Under the pieces are notes generated by a model. It was given only the letters and a program-made list of their open reading frames with translations. It was not told the DNA's origin and searched no databases. A program made the position numbers and the translations under genes. Source: Paracoccus yeei ATCC BAA-599 (GTDB lineage: Bacteria; Pseudomonadota; Alphaproteobacteria; Rhodobacterales; Rhodobacteraceae). Taken from it: DNA of 64,000 nt. The stretch covers positions 169,949 to 233,948 of the forward strand of contig NZ_KK211402.1 in NCBI RefSeq assembly GCF_000622145.1, read 5' to 3'. Shown in pieces: positions 16,432 to 25,283 of the stretch; position 1 is the stretch's first letter, and each line of letters begins with the position of its first letter.

Positions 16432-17628
16432 ATGGCTTCCGATATTTCTGCCCCGCAGCCCGCCAAGGGCGGCAAGGCCAAGCGCGTCCTGGCCATCGTG
16501 GCCCTTCTGGTGCTGGTGCTGGCCGGCTGGCAGGGGTGGCGCTGGTACAGCCACGGCCGCTTTCACCAGGAAACGGACGACGCCTATCTGCAGGCCGACC
16601 TGATCATGCTGCAGGCCCGCGATACCGGCTATGTCGCCGAGGTGCTGGTCGCCCCGAACGCGCCCGTGAAAAAGGACCAGGTGATCGCGGTGATCGACCC
16701 GCAGGATTACGCGCTGGCGCTGGAAAAGGCGCAGAACGCCCTGGCCCTGGCCGAAAGCGCGCAGGTCCAGCTGGACGCGCAGATCGTCGCGGGCCAGGCC
16801 GCCGTCGAACAGGCCCGCGCGGCCCTTGCCGCCGCCGAGGCGACGAACGATGGCGCGCAGAAAAGCTTTCGCCGCGCCCAGGAACTGAAAGTGACATCGG
16901 CCGGAACCCAGGCGGCGCTTGACGCGGCCGAGGCGACGGCGAAATCGGCCAGCGCCCAGGTCGCCAGCGCCCGCGCCGCGCTGTCGCAGGCCAAGGCCGA
17001 GGTGCAGGTCCTCGAAGCCAAGCGCGACAGCGCCGCGCTGGATGTCCGCTCGGCCCAGACCGGGCTGCGGCTGGCGCAGCGCGACCTGGACTTTACCCGG
17101 GTCCGCGCGCCCTTTGACGGCATCCTGACCGAACGCCAGATCGAGGTCGGCTCCTTCGTGACCACCGGCTCGCGCATCGGAACGCTGGTGCCCACCGGCG
17201 CCGTCTATGTCGAGGCAAACTTCAAGGAAACCCAGATCGCCGGCATCCGCCCGGGGGCCGAGGTGCGCATTACCGTGGACGCCTGGCCCGACGCCGAGCT
17301 GCGCGGCCATGTGGACAGCCTGACCGCCGGGACCGGGCAGGTGTTCAGCCTGCTGCCCGCCTCGAACGCGACCGGCAACTTCACCAAGGTCGTCCAGCGC
17401 GTCCCGGTCCGCATCGAGATCGAGGCCCAGGACCGCGCCCGCCTGCCGCTGCGCCCCGGCATGTCCGTCGTGGTCGAGGTCGACACCCGCACCGGCCAGG
17501 ACGAGCCCCTGCCCGCCGCCGCCCCCGCGACAAAGCGGCCCACCGACGCCGACCCGGGCGACGCCCCGCCGACCAGCGCGCTGGACCGGCGCGGCGCAGT
17601 GACCGCCGCTGCCAACGCCGAGGGCTGA
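16432..17628 (+). CDS. emrA: HlyD/EmrA-type membrane-fusion protein
   Basis: Periplasmic adaptor of a tripartite efflux pump, 398 residues. One N-terminal membrane anchor (about 20-38, VLAIVALLVLVLAGWQGW) is followed by the conserved TDDAYLQAD, a split lipoyl domain, a long Ala/Gln-rich coiled-coil hairpin (about 95-205) and a beta-barrel (FTRVRAPFDGILTER). The Pro/Ala-rich C-terminal tail is variable. The emrB start lies 1 bp after its stop, so they are one operon, controlled by the divergent TetR. Confidence 0.92.
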   Translation: MASDISAPQPAKGGKAKRVLAIVALLVLVLAGWQGWRWYSHGRFHQETDDAYLQADLIMLQARDTGYVAEVLVAPNAPVKKDQVIAVIDPQDYALALEKAQNALALAESAQVQLDAQIVAGQAAVEQARAALAAAEATNDGAQKSFRRAQELKVTSAGTQAALDAAEATAKSASAQVASARAALSQAKAEVQVLEAKRDSAALDVRSAQTGLRLAQRDLDFTRVRAPFDGILTERQIEVGSFVTTGSRIGTLVPTGAVYVEANFKETQIAGIRPGAEVRITVDAWPDAELRGHVDSLTAGTGQVFSLLPASNATGNFTKVVQRVPVRIEIEAQDRARLPLRPGMSVVVEVDTRTGQDEPLPAAAPATKRPTDADPGDAPPTSALDRRGAVTAAANAEG

Positions 17629-17629
17629 C

Positions 17630-19213
17630 ATGGCAAGCCCCGCCGCGACGGTGGCCGGGCCCGCGGTCGCCCCGGCCGAGGACCGCATCGACCCCCGCCG
17701 GCTGATCACCTTCCTGCTGATGGTACTGGGCATGTTCATGGCGATCCTGGACATCCAGATCGTCTCGGCCTCGCTGTCCGAAATCCAGTCCGGGCTTGCG
17801 GCCTCCGGCGACGAGATCCCGTGGATCCAGACCTCGTACCTGATCGCCGAAGTCATCATGATCCCGCTGTCGGGCTATCTGTCGCGGATGCTGTCGACGC
17901 GCTGGCTGTTCACCATTTCGTCGGCCGGCTTCACGCTGATGAGCCTGATGTGCGGCCTTTCGAACAACATCAGCGAGATGATCCTGTGGCGCGCGCTGCA
18001 AGGCTTCATCGGGGGCGCGATGATCCCGACGGTTTTTGCCTGCGCCTTCACGATCTTTCCGCGCTCCAAGATGCACATCGTCTCGCCCATGATCGGGCTG
18101 GTGGCGACGCTGGCGCCGACCATCGGCCCGACGCTGGGCGGCTATCTGACCGAGTTCCTCAGCTGGCACTGGCTGTTCTTCATCAACGTGATCCCCGGCA
18201 TCATCGTCACCACGGCGGCCTTCCTGCTGATCGACTTCGACAAGCCGGACATGAGCCTGCTCAGCCGGTTCGACTGGTGGGGCTTTCTGGGCCTGGCGCT
18301 GCTGCTGGGGGCCATGGAGTACGTGCTTGAGGAAGGCGCCAAGAACGACTGGTTCGCGGACGAGACCATCGTGCTTCTGACGGCCGTGATGCTGGTGGGG
18401 GGATTCCTGTTCTTCTGGCGGGCCTTCACGGCGCGCGAGCCCATCGTGCGGCTGGACGCCTTCGCCGACCGCAACTTCGCCATGGGCTCGATGTTCAGCT
18501 TCGGCCTTGGCATCGGGCTTTACGGGCTGATCTATATCTTTCCGGTCTATCTGTCGGGGATCCGCGGCTACAACTCGCTGCAGATCGGCGAGGCGATGAT
18601 GGTGTCGGGCATCGCCATGTTCCTGACCGCGCCCGTGGCGGGGCGGCTGTCGCGCTCGGTCGATCCCCGGATCATGATGGCCGTGGGCTTCGTCATGTTC
18701 TCGCTGAGCTGCTGGATGATGACCCGGCTGACCGACGACTGGGATTACTGGGAGATCTTCGTGCCCCAGATCCTGCGCGGGGTGTCCTTGATGCTGTGCA
18801 TGGTGCCGGTGTCGAACATCGCGCTGGGGATGCTGCCGCCCGACAAGGTCAAGAACGCCTCGGGCCTGTTCAACCTGACGCGCAACCTGGGCGGCGCGGT
18901 GGGGCTGGCGCTGATCAACACGATCCTGTCGAATCGCCAGGACTTCCACTATGCCCGGATCGCCGAAAGCGTCAGCGCCACGAACCCGGCCGCCGATCAG
19001 GCGATGGGGATGCTTCAGGGCGCTTACGCCTCGCTGGGCGATGTGGCCGACACCGCGGCGCTGTCGACGTTGACGGGCCTTGTGCGCATGCAGGCCATGG
19101 TCATGTCGCTGGGCGATATCTTCCTTTTGCTGGCTGGACTTTTCGCCGCGCTCGGAATGCTCCTGGCCTTTGTCCAGAAACCGGCGGCCGGGGGCGGCGG
19201 CGGCGGGCACTAG
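17630..19213 (+). CDS. emrB: DHA2 (14-TM) multidrug MFS transporter, EmrB/QacA type
   Basis: Proton-driven exporter of 527 residues with 14 predicted membrane helices. DHA2 hallmarks: LDIQIVSASLSEIQ in helix 1 (D1-type motif), WRALQGFIGGAMIP and the antiporter motif C GPTLGGYL (about 165-172). Usual EmrB substrates are uncouplers, hydrophobic drugs or bile-type acids; the substrate here is unknown. It ends in a Gly-rich tail. Confidence 0.93.
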   Translation: MASPAATVAGPAVAPAEDRIDPRRLITFLLMVLGMFMAILDIQIVSASLSEIQSGLAASGDEIPWIQTSYLIAEVIMIPLSGYLSRMLSTRWLFTISSAGFTLMSLMCGLSNNISEMILWRALQGFIGGAMIPTVFACAFTIFPRSKMHIVSPMIGLVATLAPTIGPTLGGYLTEFLSWHWLFFINVIPGIIVTTAAFLLIDFDKPDMSLLSRFDWWGFLGLALLLGAMEYVLEEGAKNDWFADETIVLLTAVMLVGGFLFFWRAFTAREPIVRLDAFADRNFAMGSMFSFGLGIGLYGLIYIFPVYLSGIRGYNSLQIGEAMMVSGIAMFLTAPVAGRLSRSVDPRIMMAVGFVMFSLSCWMMTRLTDDWDYWEIFVPQILRGVSLMLCMVPVSNIALGMLPPDKVKNASGLFNLTRNLGGAVGLALINTILSNRQDFHYARIAESVSATNPAADQAMGMLQGAYASLGDVADTAALSTLTGLVRMQAMVMSLGDIFLLLAGLFAALGMLLAFVQKPAAGGGGGGH

Positions 19214-19319
19214 CCCGCCCGCGAAGCCGAACACAGGAATCGGGGAAATTGTAATCAGCCATTGCTGGCTCGCTCGCGGCGATGTTTTACTGCGATTCTG
19301 CACATGCGGAGCGGACCCG

Positions 19320-19505
19320 ATGGGGCGAAGGCTGATTTCATCCTGGAAAGGCCAGAAAAGCGTCGGCGCCCTTCGCGACGGCCGCGTGATGGACCTGGCG
19401 CCGAACACCCTGGTGGCGCGGACGCCGCGCGTCTGCATCGATGTGGCAACGCGGCTTGCCGACACGCCCTTGCCCCTTTGGCGGTCCAAGGTATTCCCCA
19501 CATGA
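19320..19505 (+). CDS. Small ORF, translationally coupled to next small ORF
   Basis: A 61-residue basic peptide beginning MGRRLISSWKG, without membrane segments or a recognised domain. Its TGA overlaps the following ATG (ATGA at 19502-19505), the coupling seen at many true gene junctions in this window. The in-frame upstream extension lies in the emrB 3' end and is not supported. Function unknown; it may not be a gene. Confidence 0.35.
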   Translation: MGRRLISSWKGQKSVGALRDGRVMDLAPNTLVARTPRVCIDVATRLADTPLPLWRSKVFPT

Positions 19506-19708
19506 CACTCGATCGCGACCAGAACTGGCGGATGCGCCTGTGCTGCGGGCTGATCTGGTTCGCGATGTCGCTGGCCCTGGTGCTGGAGGTCGCGCTGCTG
19601 ATCGGCTGGCTGGTGGGCCATGTCGGCCTGGCCTTTCGCATCGGCGTCATCCTGCACCTGCTGGGCTGGCTCTGGGTCCTGCGCTGCGACCGGCGGCATC
19701 GCGATTGA
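19502..19708 (+). CDS. Small two-helix membrane protein
   Basis: A 68-residue peptide with two strongly hydrophobic segments (about 13-37 and 42-60; LCCGLIWFAMSLALVLEVALL, then FRIGVILHLLGWLWVL) and charged ends. That is the profile of a small inner-membrane protein and unlike random high-GC reading frames. It is coupled by ATGA to the 61-residue ORF. No family recognised. It lies between emrAB and the ytf importer and may be transcribed with emrB. Confidence 0.5.
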   Translation: MTLDRDQNWRMRLCCGLIWFAMSLALVLEVALLIGWLVGHVGLAFRIGVILHLLGWLWVLRCDRRHRD

Positions 19709-19744
19709 TCTGACTATTCGGCGGACCTGCCGCCGTTCGGGATG

Positions 19745-19758
19745 ACAGTTGAAACTGT
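19745..19758. promoter_or_regulatory. Palindrome at the ytfQ promoter
   Basis: ACAGTT-GA-AACTGT is a 14-bp inverted repeat directly abutting a -35-like TTGACC (19758-19763); TATCCC at 19781-19786 is a weak -10 at 17-bp spacing. A repressor bound here would block the promoter. The FadR-type GntR regulator at the end of this operon is the obvious candidate (inference). Confidence 0.4.
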
Positions 19759-19828
19759 TGACCGGCAATAAATCATACTTTATCCCTTGAGTCTGAGGGT
19801 TGGAGGACCTTCACAGGGGAGGATCATC

Positions 19829-20791
19829 ATGAAACGCACGCTTCTGGCGGCCAGTTCGGCCGCCTGCCTGATGCTGTCCGGCGCCGGCGCCTTTGCCGCG
19901 GACATGACCGTGGGCTTTTCGCAGATCGGCTCGGAATCGGGCTGGCGCGCCGCCGAAACCACGGTGACGCAGAACCAGGCCAAGGACCGCGGCATCGACC
20001 TGAAATTCGCCGATGCCCAGCAGAAACAGGAAAACCAGATCAAGGCCGTGCGCGGCTTCATCGCGCAGGGGGTCGACGCCATCCTGATCGCCCCGGTCGT
20101 CGCCACCGGATGGGAGGACGTGCTGGCCGAGGCCAAGGACGCCGAAATCCCCGTCGTCCTGCTGGACCGCCAGATCGACGCGCCCGAGGACCTGTACCTG
20201 ACCGCCGTGACCTCGGACCAGGTCCACGAAGGCAAGGTGGCCGGCGAATGGCTGGTCAAGGACGTGGGCGACAAGCCGTGCAAGGTCGTGGAACTGCAGG
20301 GCACCACTGGCTCGTCCCCGGCGATCAACCGCAAGAAGGGCTTCGAGGAAGCCATCGCGGGCCATTCCAACATCACCATCGCCCGCAGCCAGACCGGCGA
20401 CTTTACCCGCACCAAGGGCAAGGAGGTGATGGAAAGCTTCATCAAGGCGGAAAACGGCGGCAAGGACATCTGCGCTGTCTATGCCCATAACGACGACATG
20501 GCCGTGGGCGCGATCCAGGCCATCAAGGAAGCGGGGCTGAAGCCCGGCACCGACATCAGGATCGTGTCGATCGACGCCGTGCCCGACATCTTCCTGGCCA
20601 TGGCCGCCGGAGAGGCGAACGCCACGGTCGAGCTGACCCCGAACATGGCGGGGCCCGCCTTCGACGTGCTCGAGAAATACCTGGCCGACGGCACCGAGCC
20701 GCCGAAATGGATCCAGACGGAATCGAAACTCTATACCCAGGCCGACGACCCCAAGGCGGTCTACGAATCCAAGAAGGACCTGGGCTATTGA
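19829..20791 (+). CDS. ytfQ: Sugar ABC importer, periplasmic binding protein (YtfQ-like)
   Basis: A 320-residue periplasmic binding protein with a cleavable signal peptide (about 1-23, ending AFA-AD). The mature start MTVGFSQIGSESGWRAAET and internal IAPVVATGWEDVL, VYAHNDDMAVGAIQAIKE and VELTPNMAGPAFD match E. coli YtfQ, the galactofuranose-binding protein, very closely. The ATG at 19829 is chosen for its AGGGGAGG ribosome-binding site and because it gives the signal peptide. First gene of the ytfQRT-yjfF operon, followed by a hairpin that may raise its dose relative to the transporter. Confidence 0.93.
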   Translation: MKRTLLAASSAACLMLSGAGAFAADMTVGFSQIGSESGWRAAETTVTQNQAKDRGIDLKFADAQQKQENQIKAVRGFIAQGVDAILIAPVVATGWEDVLAEAKDAEIPVVLLDRQIDAPEDLYLTAVTSDQVHEGKVAGEWLVKDVGDKPCKVVELQGTTGSSPAINRKKGFEEAIAGHSNITIARSQTGDFTRTKGKEVMESFIKAENGGKDICAVYAHNDDMAVGAIQAIKEAGLKPGTDIRIVSIDAVPDIFLAMAAGEANATVELTPNMAGPAFDVLEKYLADGTEPPKWIQTESKLYTQADDPKAVYESKKDLGY

Positions 20792-20797
20792 GCCTGC

Positions 20798-20826
20798 GGG
20801 CGGGGCTGTCCGGCCCCGCCCCTTTT
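20798..20826 (+). terminator. Intercistronic hairpin between ytfQ and ytfR
   Basis: GGGCGGGGC (20798-20806) and GCCCCGCCC (20813-20821) form a perfect 9-bp stem with a 6-nt loop, followed by CTTTT. It is probably a partial terminator and 3' stabiliser that lets the binding protein be made in excess over the membrane components, as in many importer operons. Confidence 0.75.
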
Positions 20827-20839
20827 AGGGAACCCGATC

Positions 20840-22354
20840 ATGACCGACCCGGCGCTGCTGACCGCGCGGGGAATCGACAAGGCATTCTTCGGCGTGAAGG
20901 TGCTGGACGGCGTCGATTTCACCCTGCATCCCGGAGAGATCCATGCCCTGCTGGGTGAAAACGGCGCGGGCAAGTCCACGCTGGTCAAGATCCTGACCGG
21001 CGCCTATCGCCGCGACGCCGGCGCCATGCAGCTTGAGGGTGCCGAGGTCGAGCCGCGATCCGTTGCCGAGGCGCAGGCCCTGGGCATCGGCACGGTCTAT
21101 CAAGAGGTCAACCTGCTCGACAATCTGACGGTGGCCGAGAACCTGTATCTGGGCCGCCAGCCTCGCCGCTGGGGCATGATCGACCGCCGCCGGATGCGGG
21201 CCCGCGCCGGCGTGCTGCTGGCCCGCTATGGCATTGCCGCCGACCCGGACGAAACCCTGGCCCGCTATTCCGTGGCCGTGCGCCAGATCATCGCCATCGC
21301 CCGCGCGGTGGATCTGTCGGGCAAGGTGCTGTTTCTGGACGAACCCACCGCCAGCCTGGACGCGCGCGAGGTACAGGCGCTGTTCACCGTCCTGAAACAG
21401 TTGCGCGACCAGGGCCTGGGCATCGTCATCATCACCCATTTCCTGGATCAGGTCTATCAGGTCGCCGACCGCGTGACGGTGCTGAGGAACGGCCGCATGG
21501 TCGGCAGCCGCCGCCTGGCGGACCTGCCCCGCCGCGATCTGGTGGCCCTGATGCTGGGCCGCGACCTGGCCGAGGCGACGGCGCATCGCGACCCAGGCGC
21601 CGAGGCCCCCGGCGACACGCCGGCCGCCTTCCGGTTCGAAGGCTACGGCAAGCGCGGCTCGGTCGCGCCCTTCGACCTGGCGATCCGCGCGAGCGAGGTG
21701 GTGGGGATCGCGGGGCTTCTGGGCTCGGGGCGCACCGAGACGGCGCGGCTGATGTTCGGGATCGACCGCCCCGACAGCGGCCGTGCGCTGGTCGACGACC
21801 GCCCCGTCGCCCTGACCTCGCCCGAAGAGGCGATCTCGCTGGGCTTCGGCATGTGCCCCGAGGAACGCAAGACCGACGGCATCGTGGGCGACCTGTCGGT
21901 AAGCCAGAACATCGCGCTGGCCCTGCAGGCCCGGCGCGGCTGGGCACGCCCCATCCCCCGGCGCGAGGCGGATGCGCTGGCGCGGCGCTATATCAAGGCG
22001 CTGGACATCCGCCCGCCCGACCCCGACCGGCCGATCAAGTTCCTGTCCGGCGGCAACCAGCAAAAGGCGATCCTGGCGCGCTGGCTTGCGACCGACCCGC
22101 GCCTGCTGATCCTGGACGAGCCGACGCGCGGCATCGATATTGGCGCGCATGCCGAGATCATCGCCCTGATCGAGCGGCTGCGCGCCGACGGCATGGCGCT
22201 GGTCGTCATCTCCTCGGAAATCGAGGAACTGGTCGCCTATTCCACCCGCGTCATCGTGCTGTCGGACCGCCAGCACGTCCGCGAACTGCGGGGCGCCGAC
22301 ATATCGGCCCAGGCCATCGTCGAGGCGATGGCCGTGCCCGGAGAGGCCGCATGA
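20840..22354 (+). CDS. ytfR: Sugar ABC importer, double ATPase (YtfR-like)
   Basis: A 504-residue protein with two tandem ATPase domains (about 1-240 and 255-500), as in monosaccharide importers of the CUT2 class. The first has canonical Walker A GENGAGKSTLVK. The second has the degenerate GLLGSGRTE loop and FLSGGNQQKAILARW. Signature FGMCPEERKTDGIVGD is shared with the AraG/XylG/YtfR group. It overlaps the ytfT start by ATGA. Confidence 0.92.
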   Translation: MTDPALLTARGIDKAFFGVKVLDGVDFTLHPGEIHALLGENGAGKSTLVKILTGAYRRDAGAMQLEGAEVEPRSVAEAQALGIGTVYQEVNLLDNLTVAENLYLGRQPRRWGMIDRRRMRARAGVLLARYGIAADPDETLARYSVAVRQIIAIARAVDLSGKVLFLDEPTASLDAREVQALFTVLKQLRDQGLGIVIITHFLDQVYQVADRVTVLRNGRMVGSRRLADLPRRDLVALMLGRDLAEATAHRDPGAEAPGDTPAAFRFEGYGKRGSVAPFDLAIRASEVVGIAGLLGSGRTETARLMFGIDRPDSGRALVDDRPVALTSPEEAISLGFGMCPEERKTDGIVGDLSVSQNIALALQARRGWARPIPRREADALARRYIKALDIRPPDPDRPIKFLSGGNQQKAILARWLATDPRLLILDEPTRGIDIGAHAEIIALIERLRADGMALVVISSEIEELVAYSTRVIVLSDRQHVRELRGADISAQAIVEAMAVPGEAA

Positions 22355-23349
22355 AAAAGCTGGTCGCGCTTCGTCCGCAACTTGTCGCGCTGGCCGTGGT
22401 GCTGGTGCTGATCGGCCTCGTCTCGCCCGGGTTCTTTTTGGTCACGGTGCAGAACGGCCGGCTTTACGGCAGCCTGATCGACGTGGGCGTGCGCGTCGCG
22501 CCGGTCGCGCTGCTGGCGATCGGCATGACACTGGTGATCGCCACGCGCGGCATCGACCTGTCGGTGGGCGCGGTCATGGCGATCACCGGCGCGGTCGCGG
22601 CGACGCTGGTGGCCAACGGCCAGCCGGTCCCGGTGGTGCTGGCGGTCTCGCTGGCGCTGGGGCTGCTGTGCGGGCTTTGGAACGGCGTGCTGGTGGCATT
22701 CCTGGACATCCAGCCGATCATCGCCACGCTGATCCTGATGGTCGCGGGGCGCGGCATCGCGCAGCTTGTCACCGGCGGCGTGATCCTGACCTTCAATTCG
22801 GACGCCTTCAGCTTTCTGGGCTCGGGCGCGGTCCTGGGCGTGCCCATGCCGATCCTGATCTGGCTGGCGATGGGGGCCGCGGTCGGGCTGGCCGTTCGCC
22901 GCACCGCGCTGGGGCTGCTGATCGAGGCGGTGGGGATCAACCGCCGCGCCGCGATGCTGGTGGGGGTGCGGGCGCGGTTCCTGATCCTTGCGACCTATGC
23001 CATCTCGGGGCTTTGCGCGGCAATGGCGGGAATGATCGTCACCGCCGACATCCACGGCGCCGACGCCAACAACGCGGGCCTCTGGCTGGAGCTGGACGCG
23101 ATCCTCGCCGTGGTGATCGGCGGCACCTCGCTGGCGGGAGGGCGGTTTTCCATCACTGCCTCGCTGATCGGGGCGCTGATCATCCAGGCCCTGAACACGG
23201 GCATCCTGATGTCCGGCTGGCCGCCCGAGTTCAACCTGATCGTCAAGGCCGTGGTCATCGTCGCCATCCTGACGCTGCAATCGCCCGCGGTCGCCGACCA
23301 GGTGACGATGCTGAAGGGCCTGACCGCCCGTCGAAAGGCCCCGGAATGA
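22351..23349 (+). CDS. ytfT: Sugar ABC importer permease (YtfT-like)
   Basis: A 332-residue CUT2-class permease with 8-10 membrane helices. Typical segments are GMTLVIATRGIDLSVGAVMA (about 55-74) and VIGGTSLAGGRFSI (about 252-265). It forms the membrane channel with YjfF. ATGA overlaps join it to ytfR before and yjfF after. Confidence 0.92.
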   Translation: MKKLVALRPQLVALAVVLVLIGLVSPGFFLVTVQNGRLYGSLIDVGVRVAPVALLAIGMTLVIATRGIDLSVGAVMAITGAVAATLVANGQPVPVVLAVSLALGLLCGLWNGVLVAFLDIQPIIATLILMVAGRGIAQLVTGGVILTFNSDAFSFLGSGAVLGVPMPILIWLAMGAAVGLAVRRTALGLLIEAVGINRRAAMLVGVRARFLILATYAISGLCAAMAGMIVTADIHGADANNAGLWLELDAILAVVIGGTSLAGGRFSITASLIGALIIQALNTGILMSGWPPEFNLIVKAVVIVAILTLQSPAVADQVTMLKGLTARRKAPE

Positions 23350-24326
23350 TCCGCGCACGCCACCTGCCCTTTGCCGCGACCGTCCTGATCTTTCTGGCCG
23401 CCTATGCGCTTTGCGCGGCGCAGTTCCCGAACATGCTGTCCTGGCGGGTGGCGGGGAACCTGCTGACCGACAACGCCTTCCTGGGCATCGCGGCGGTCGG
23501 CATGACTTTCGTCATCCTGTCGGGCGGGATCGACCTGTCGATGGGCTCGGTCATCGCCTTCACCTCGGTCTTCGTGGCGGTGCTGGTCCGGGCCGGCGTG
23601 CATCCGGCGCTGGCCTTCGCCCTGGCGCTGGCCGTCTCGACCGGGTTCGGGGCGCTGATGGGGCTGACCATCCACGCGCTCAAGATGCCGGCCTTTGTGG
23701 TGACGCTGGCGGGGATGTTCCTGGCGCGCGGCGCGGCCTTCCTGATCTCGACCGACAGCGTGCCGATCAGCCACGACTTCCTGCGCGCGCTCAAGGGGCT
23801 GTTCATCGCCCTGCCCGACCGCGGCAAGCTCAGCTTCCTGGCCATGCTGATGCTGGCAGGTTTTGCCGTCGGCGTGGTGCTGGCCCATCGCACCCGCTTC
23901 GGCGCCAATGTCTATGCGCTTGGCGGGTCGGAACAATCGGCCGAGCTGATGGGCGTGCCGCTGCGCCGCACCATGGTGCAGCTTTACGCCTTTTCGGGCT
24001 TCATGGCGGGGCTTTCGGGGTTGGCCTATACGCTTTACACCTCGGCCGGCTATTCGCTGGCGGCGGTCGGGCTGGAACTGGACGCCATCGCCGCCGTGGT
24101 GGTGGGCGGCACCTTGCTGACCGGCGGATCGGGCCTGGTTCTCGGGACGCTGTTCGGCGTGTTGATCCAGGGGCTGATCCAGACCTATATCGTCTTTGAC
24201 GGCACGCTGTCGTCCTGGTGGACCAAGATCGTGGTGGGATTGCTGCTTTTCGCCTTCATCGTGCTGCAGCGGCTGATCCTGCTGGTCTCTGAACGTCGCG
24301 CCGCCCTGCGCGCGTCGGGGGGCTGA
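23346..24326 (+). CDS. yjfF: Sugar ABC importer permease (YjfF-like)
   Basis: A 326-residue second permease of the CUT2 importer with the paired motifs GMTFVILSGGIDLSMGSVIA and VVVGGTLLTGGSGLVLG. A heteromeric permease pair (YtfT plus YjfF) is a hallmark of the YtfQRT-YjfF system. The start overlaps ytfT by ATGA; the regulator follows after 5 bp. Confidence 0.92.
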   Translation: MIRARHLPFAATVLIFLAAYALCAAQFPNMLSWRVAGNLLTDNAFLGIAAVGMTFVILSGGIDLSMGSVIAFTSVFVAVLVRAGVHPALAFALALAVSTGFGALMGLTIHALKMPAFVVTLAGMFLARGAAFLISTDSVPISHDFLRALKGLFIALPDRGKLSFLAMLMLAGFAVGVVLAHRTRFGANVYALGGSEQSAELMGVPLRRTMVQLYAFSGFMAGLSGLAYTLYTSAGYSLAAVGLELDAIAAVVVGGTLLTGGSGLVLGTLFGVLIQGLIQTYIVFDGTLSSWWTKIVVGLLLFAFIVLQRLILLVSERRAALRASGG

Positions 24327-24331
24327 GGCCG

Positions 24332-25078
24332 ATGGGAGTCCTGCGCCAGCGCATGTTCGGGGACGCGCCGCGATCCAGCCACGCCCGGGTGGTGGACCAG
24401 TTGGGCCGCGCCATCATCGCGGGCGAGTTCCCCGAAGGCGCCACCCTGCCCGGCGATCCGCAGCTGCTGGACCGCTTCGGCGTGTCCCGCAGTGTCCTGC
24501 GCGAGGCGATGAAGACGCTGGCCGCCAAGGGGCTGGTCCGCGCGAAATCCCGCGTCGGCACGCGGGTCAATCCCCGCGCAGCCTGGAACTTCGTCGACTC
24601 GGACGTGATCACATGGACGATGCAATCGGGCATGAGCGCCGAATTCATCGACCATCTCAGCGAAATGCGCCTGGCGTTCGAGCCGGCCGCGGCGCGCCTG
24701 GCCGCGCTGAACGCCACGGCCGAGGAAATCGCAGCCCTGTTCGGCATCGCCGCGCGCATCGACAACCCGGGCCACAGCCGCGAATCCGTCGCGCAAGAGG
24801 ACCTGAACTTTCACCTGGCGGTCGCCGCCATGTCGCGCAACCCCTTCATGCGCTCGGTCACCACGCTGATCGAGGCGGCGCTGGCCGTGTCGTTCCAGAT
24901 GTCGTCCCCCGCGCTCAGCCCCGAGGGCATCGCCCGCTGCGCGGCCCAGCACCTCTCCATCGCCAGCGCCATCGCCGCGCGCGACCCCGAGGCCGCCGCC
25001 GCGGCCATGCGCGCCGTCATCCTTGAGGGGGCCGACCGCGCGCGCGAGGCCTTCCTGGCCGCGCCCGACAAGTCCTGA
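24332..25078 (+). CDS. FadR-type GntR regulator of the ytf operon
   Basis: A 248-residue GntR protein: winged HTH about 15-82 (DPQLLDRFGVSRSVLREAMKTL) and a helical FCD ligand domain about 100-235 with metal/effector residues (EMRLAFEPAAARLAA, EDLNFHLAVAAMS). It is the last gene of the importer operon, 5 bp after yjfF. It is probably a sugar- or sugar-acid-responsive repressor of the operon. Galactose-type effectors are plausible but not shown. Confidence 0.88.
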   Translation: MGVLRQRMFGDAPRSSHARVVDQLGRAIIAGEFPEGATLPGDPQLLDRFGVSRSVLREAMKTLAAKGLVRAKSRVGTRVNPRAAWNFVDSDVITWTMQSGMSAEFIDHLSEMRLAFEPAAARLAALNATAEEIAALFGIAARIDNPGHSRESVAQEDLNFHLAVAAMSRNPFMRSVTTLIEAALAVSFQMSSPALSPEGIARCAAQHLSIASAIAARDPEAAAAAMRAVILEGADRAREAFLAAPDKS

Positions 25079-25090
25079 CCATCCGGGCCA

Positions 25091-25106
25091 GCGACATTTC
25101 GCGACA
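25091..25106. promoter_or_regulatory. Direct repeat GCGACA-N4-GCGACA upstream of the beta-propeller gene
   Basis: GCGACA occurs at 25091-25096 and 25101-25106, a 10-bp period, followed by AA. OmpR-family regulators bind such in-phase direct repeats. An almost identical element precedes the receptor gene. It lies 178 bp before the propeller start codon in a 205-bp gap. Confidence 0.55.
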
Positions 25107-25283
25107 AACTCGCCGCAGGTTTTCGCTTGCGCTCGGATCGGGGTGCTGGTCTTAATCGCGCCGTGCCAGCCCCACGCCAGCCTGCCAACTTTCGACCGTC
25201 AGGACGACCGGCCCCGGGGCAGCCTTGCGCGACCCGATGGTGGCCTCGGCCTGCGGCGCGAACTACATGATAAGGAACGTTTC

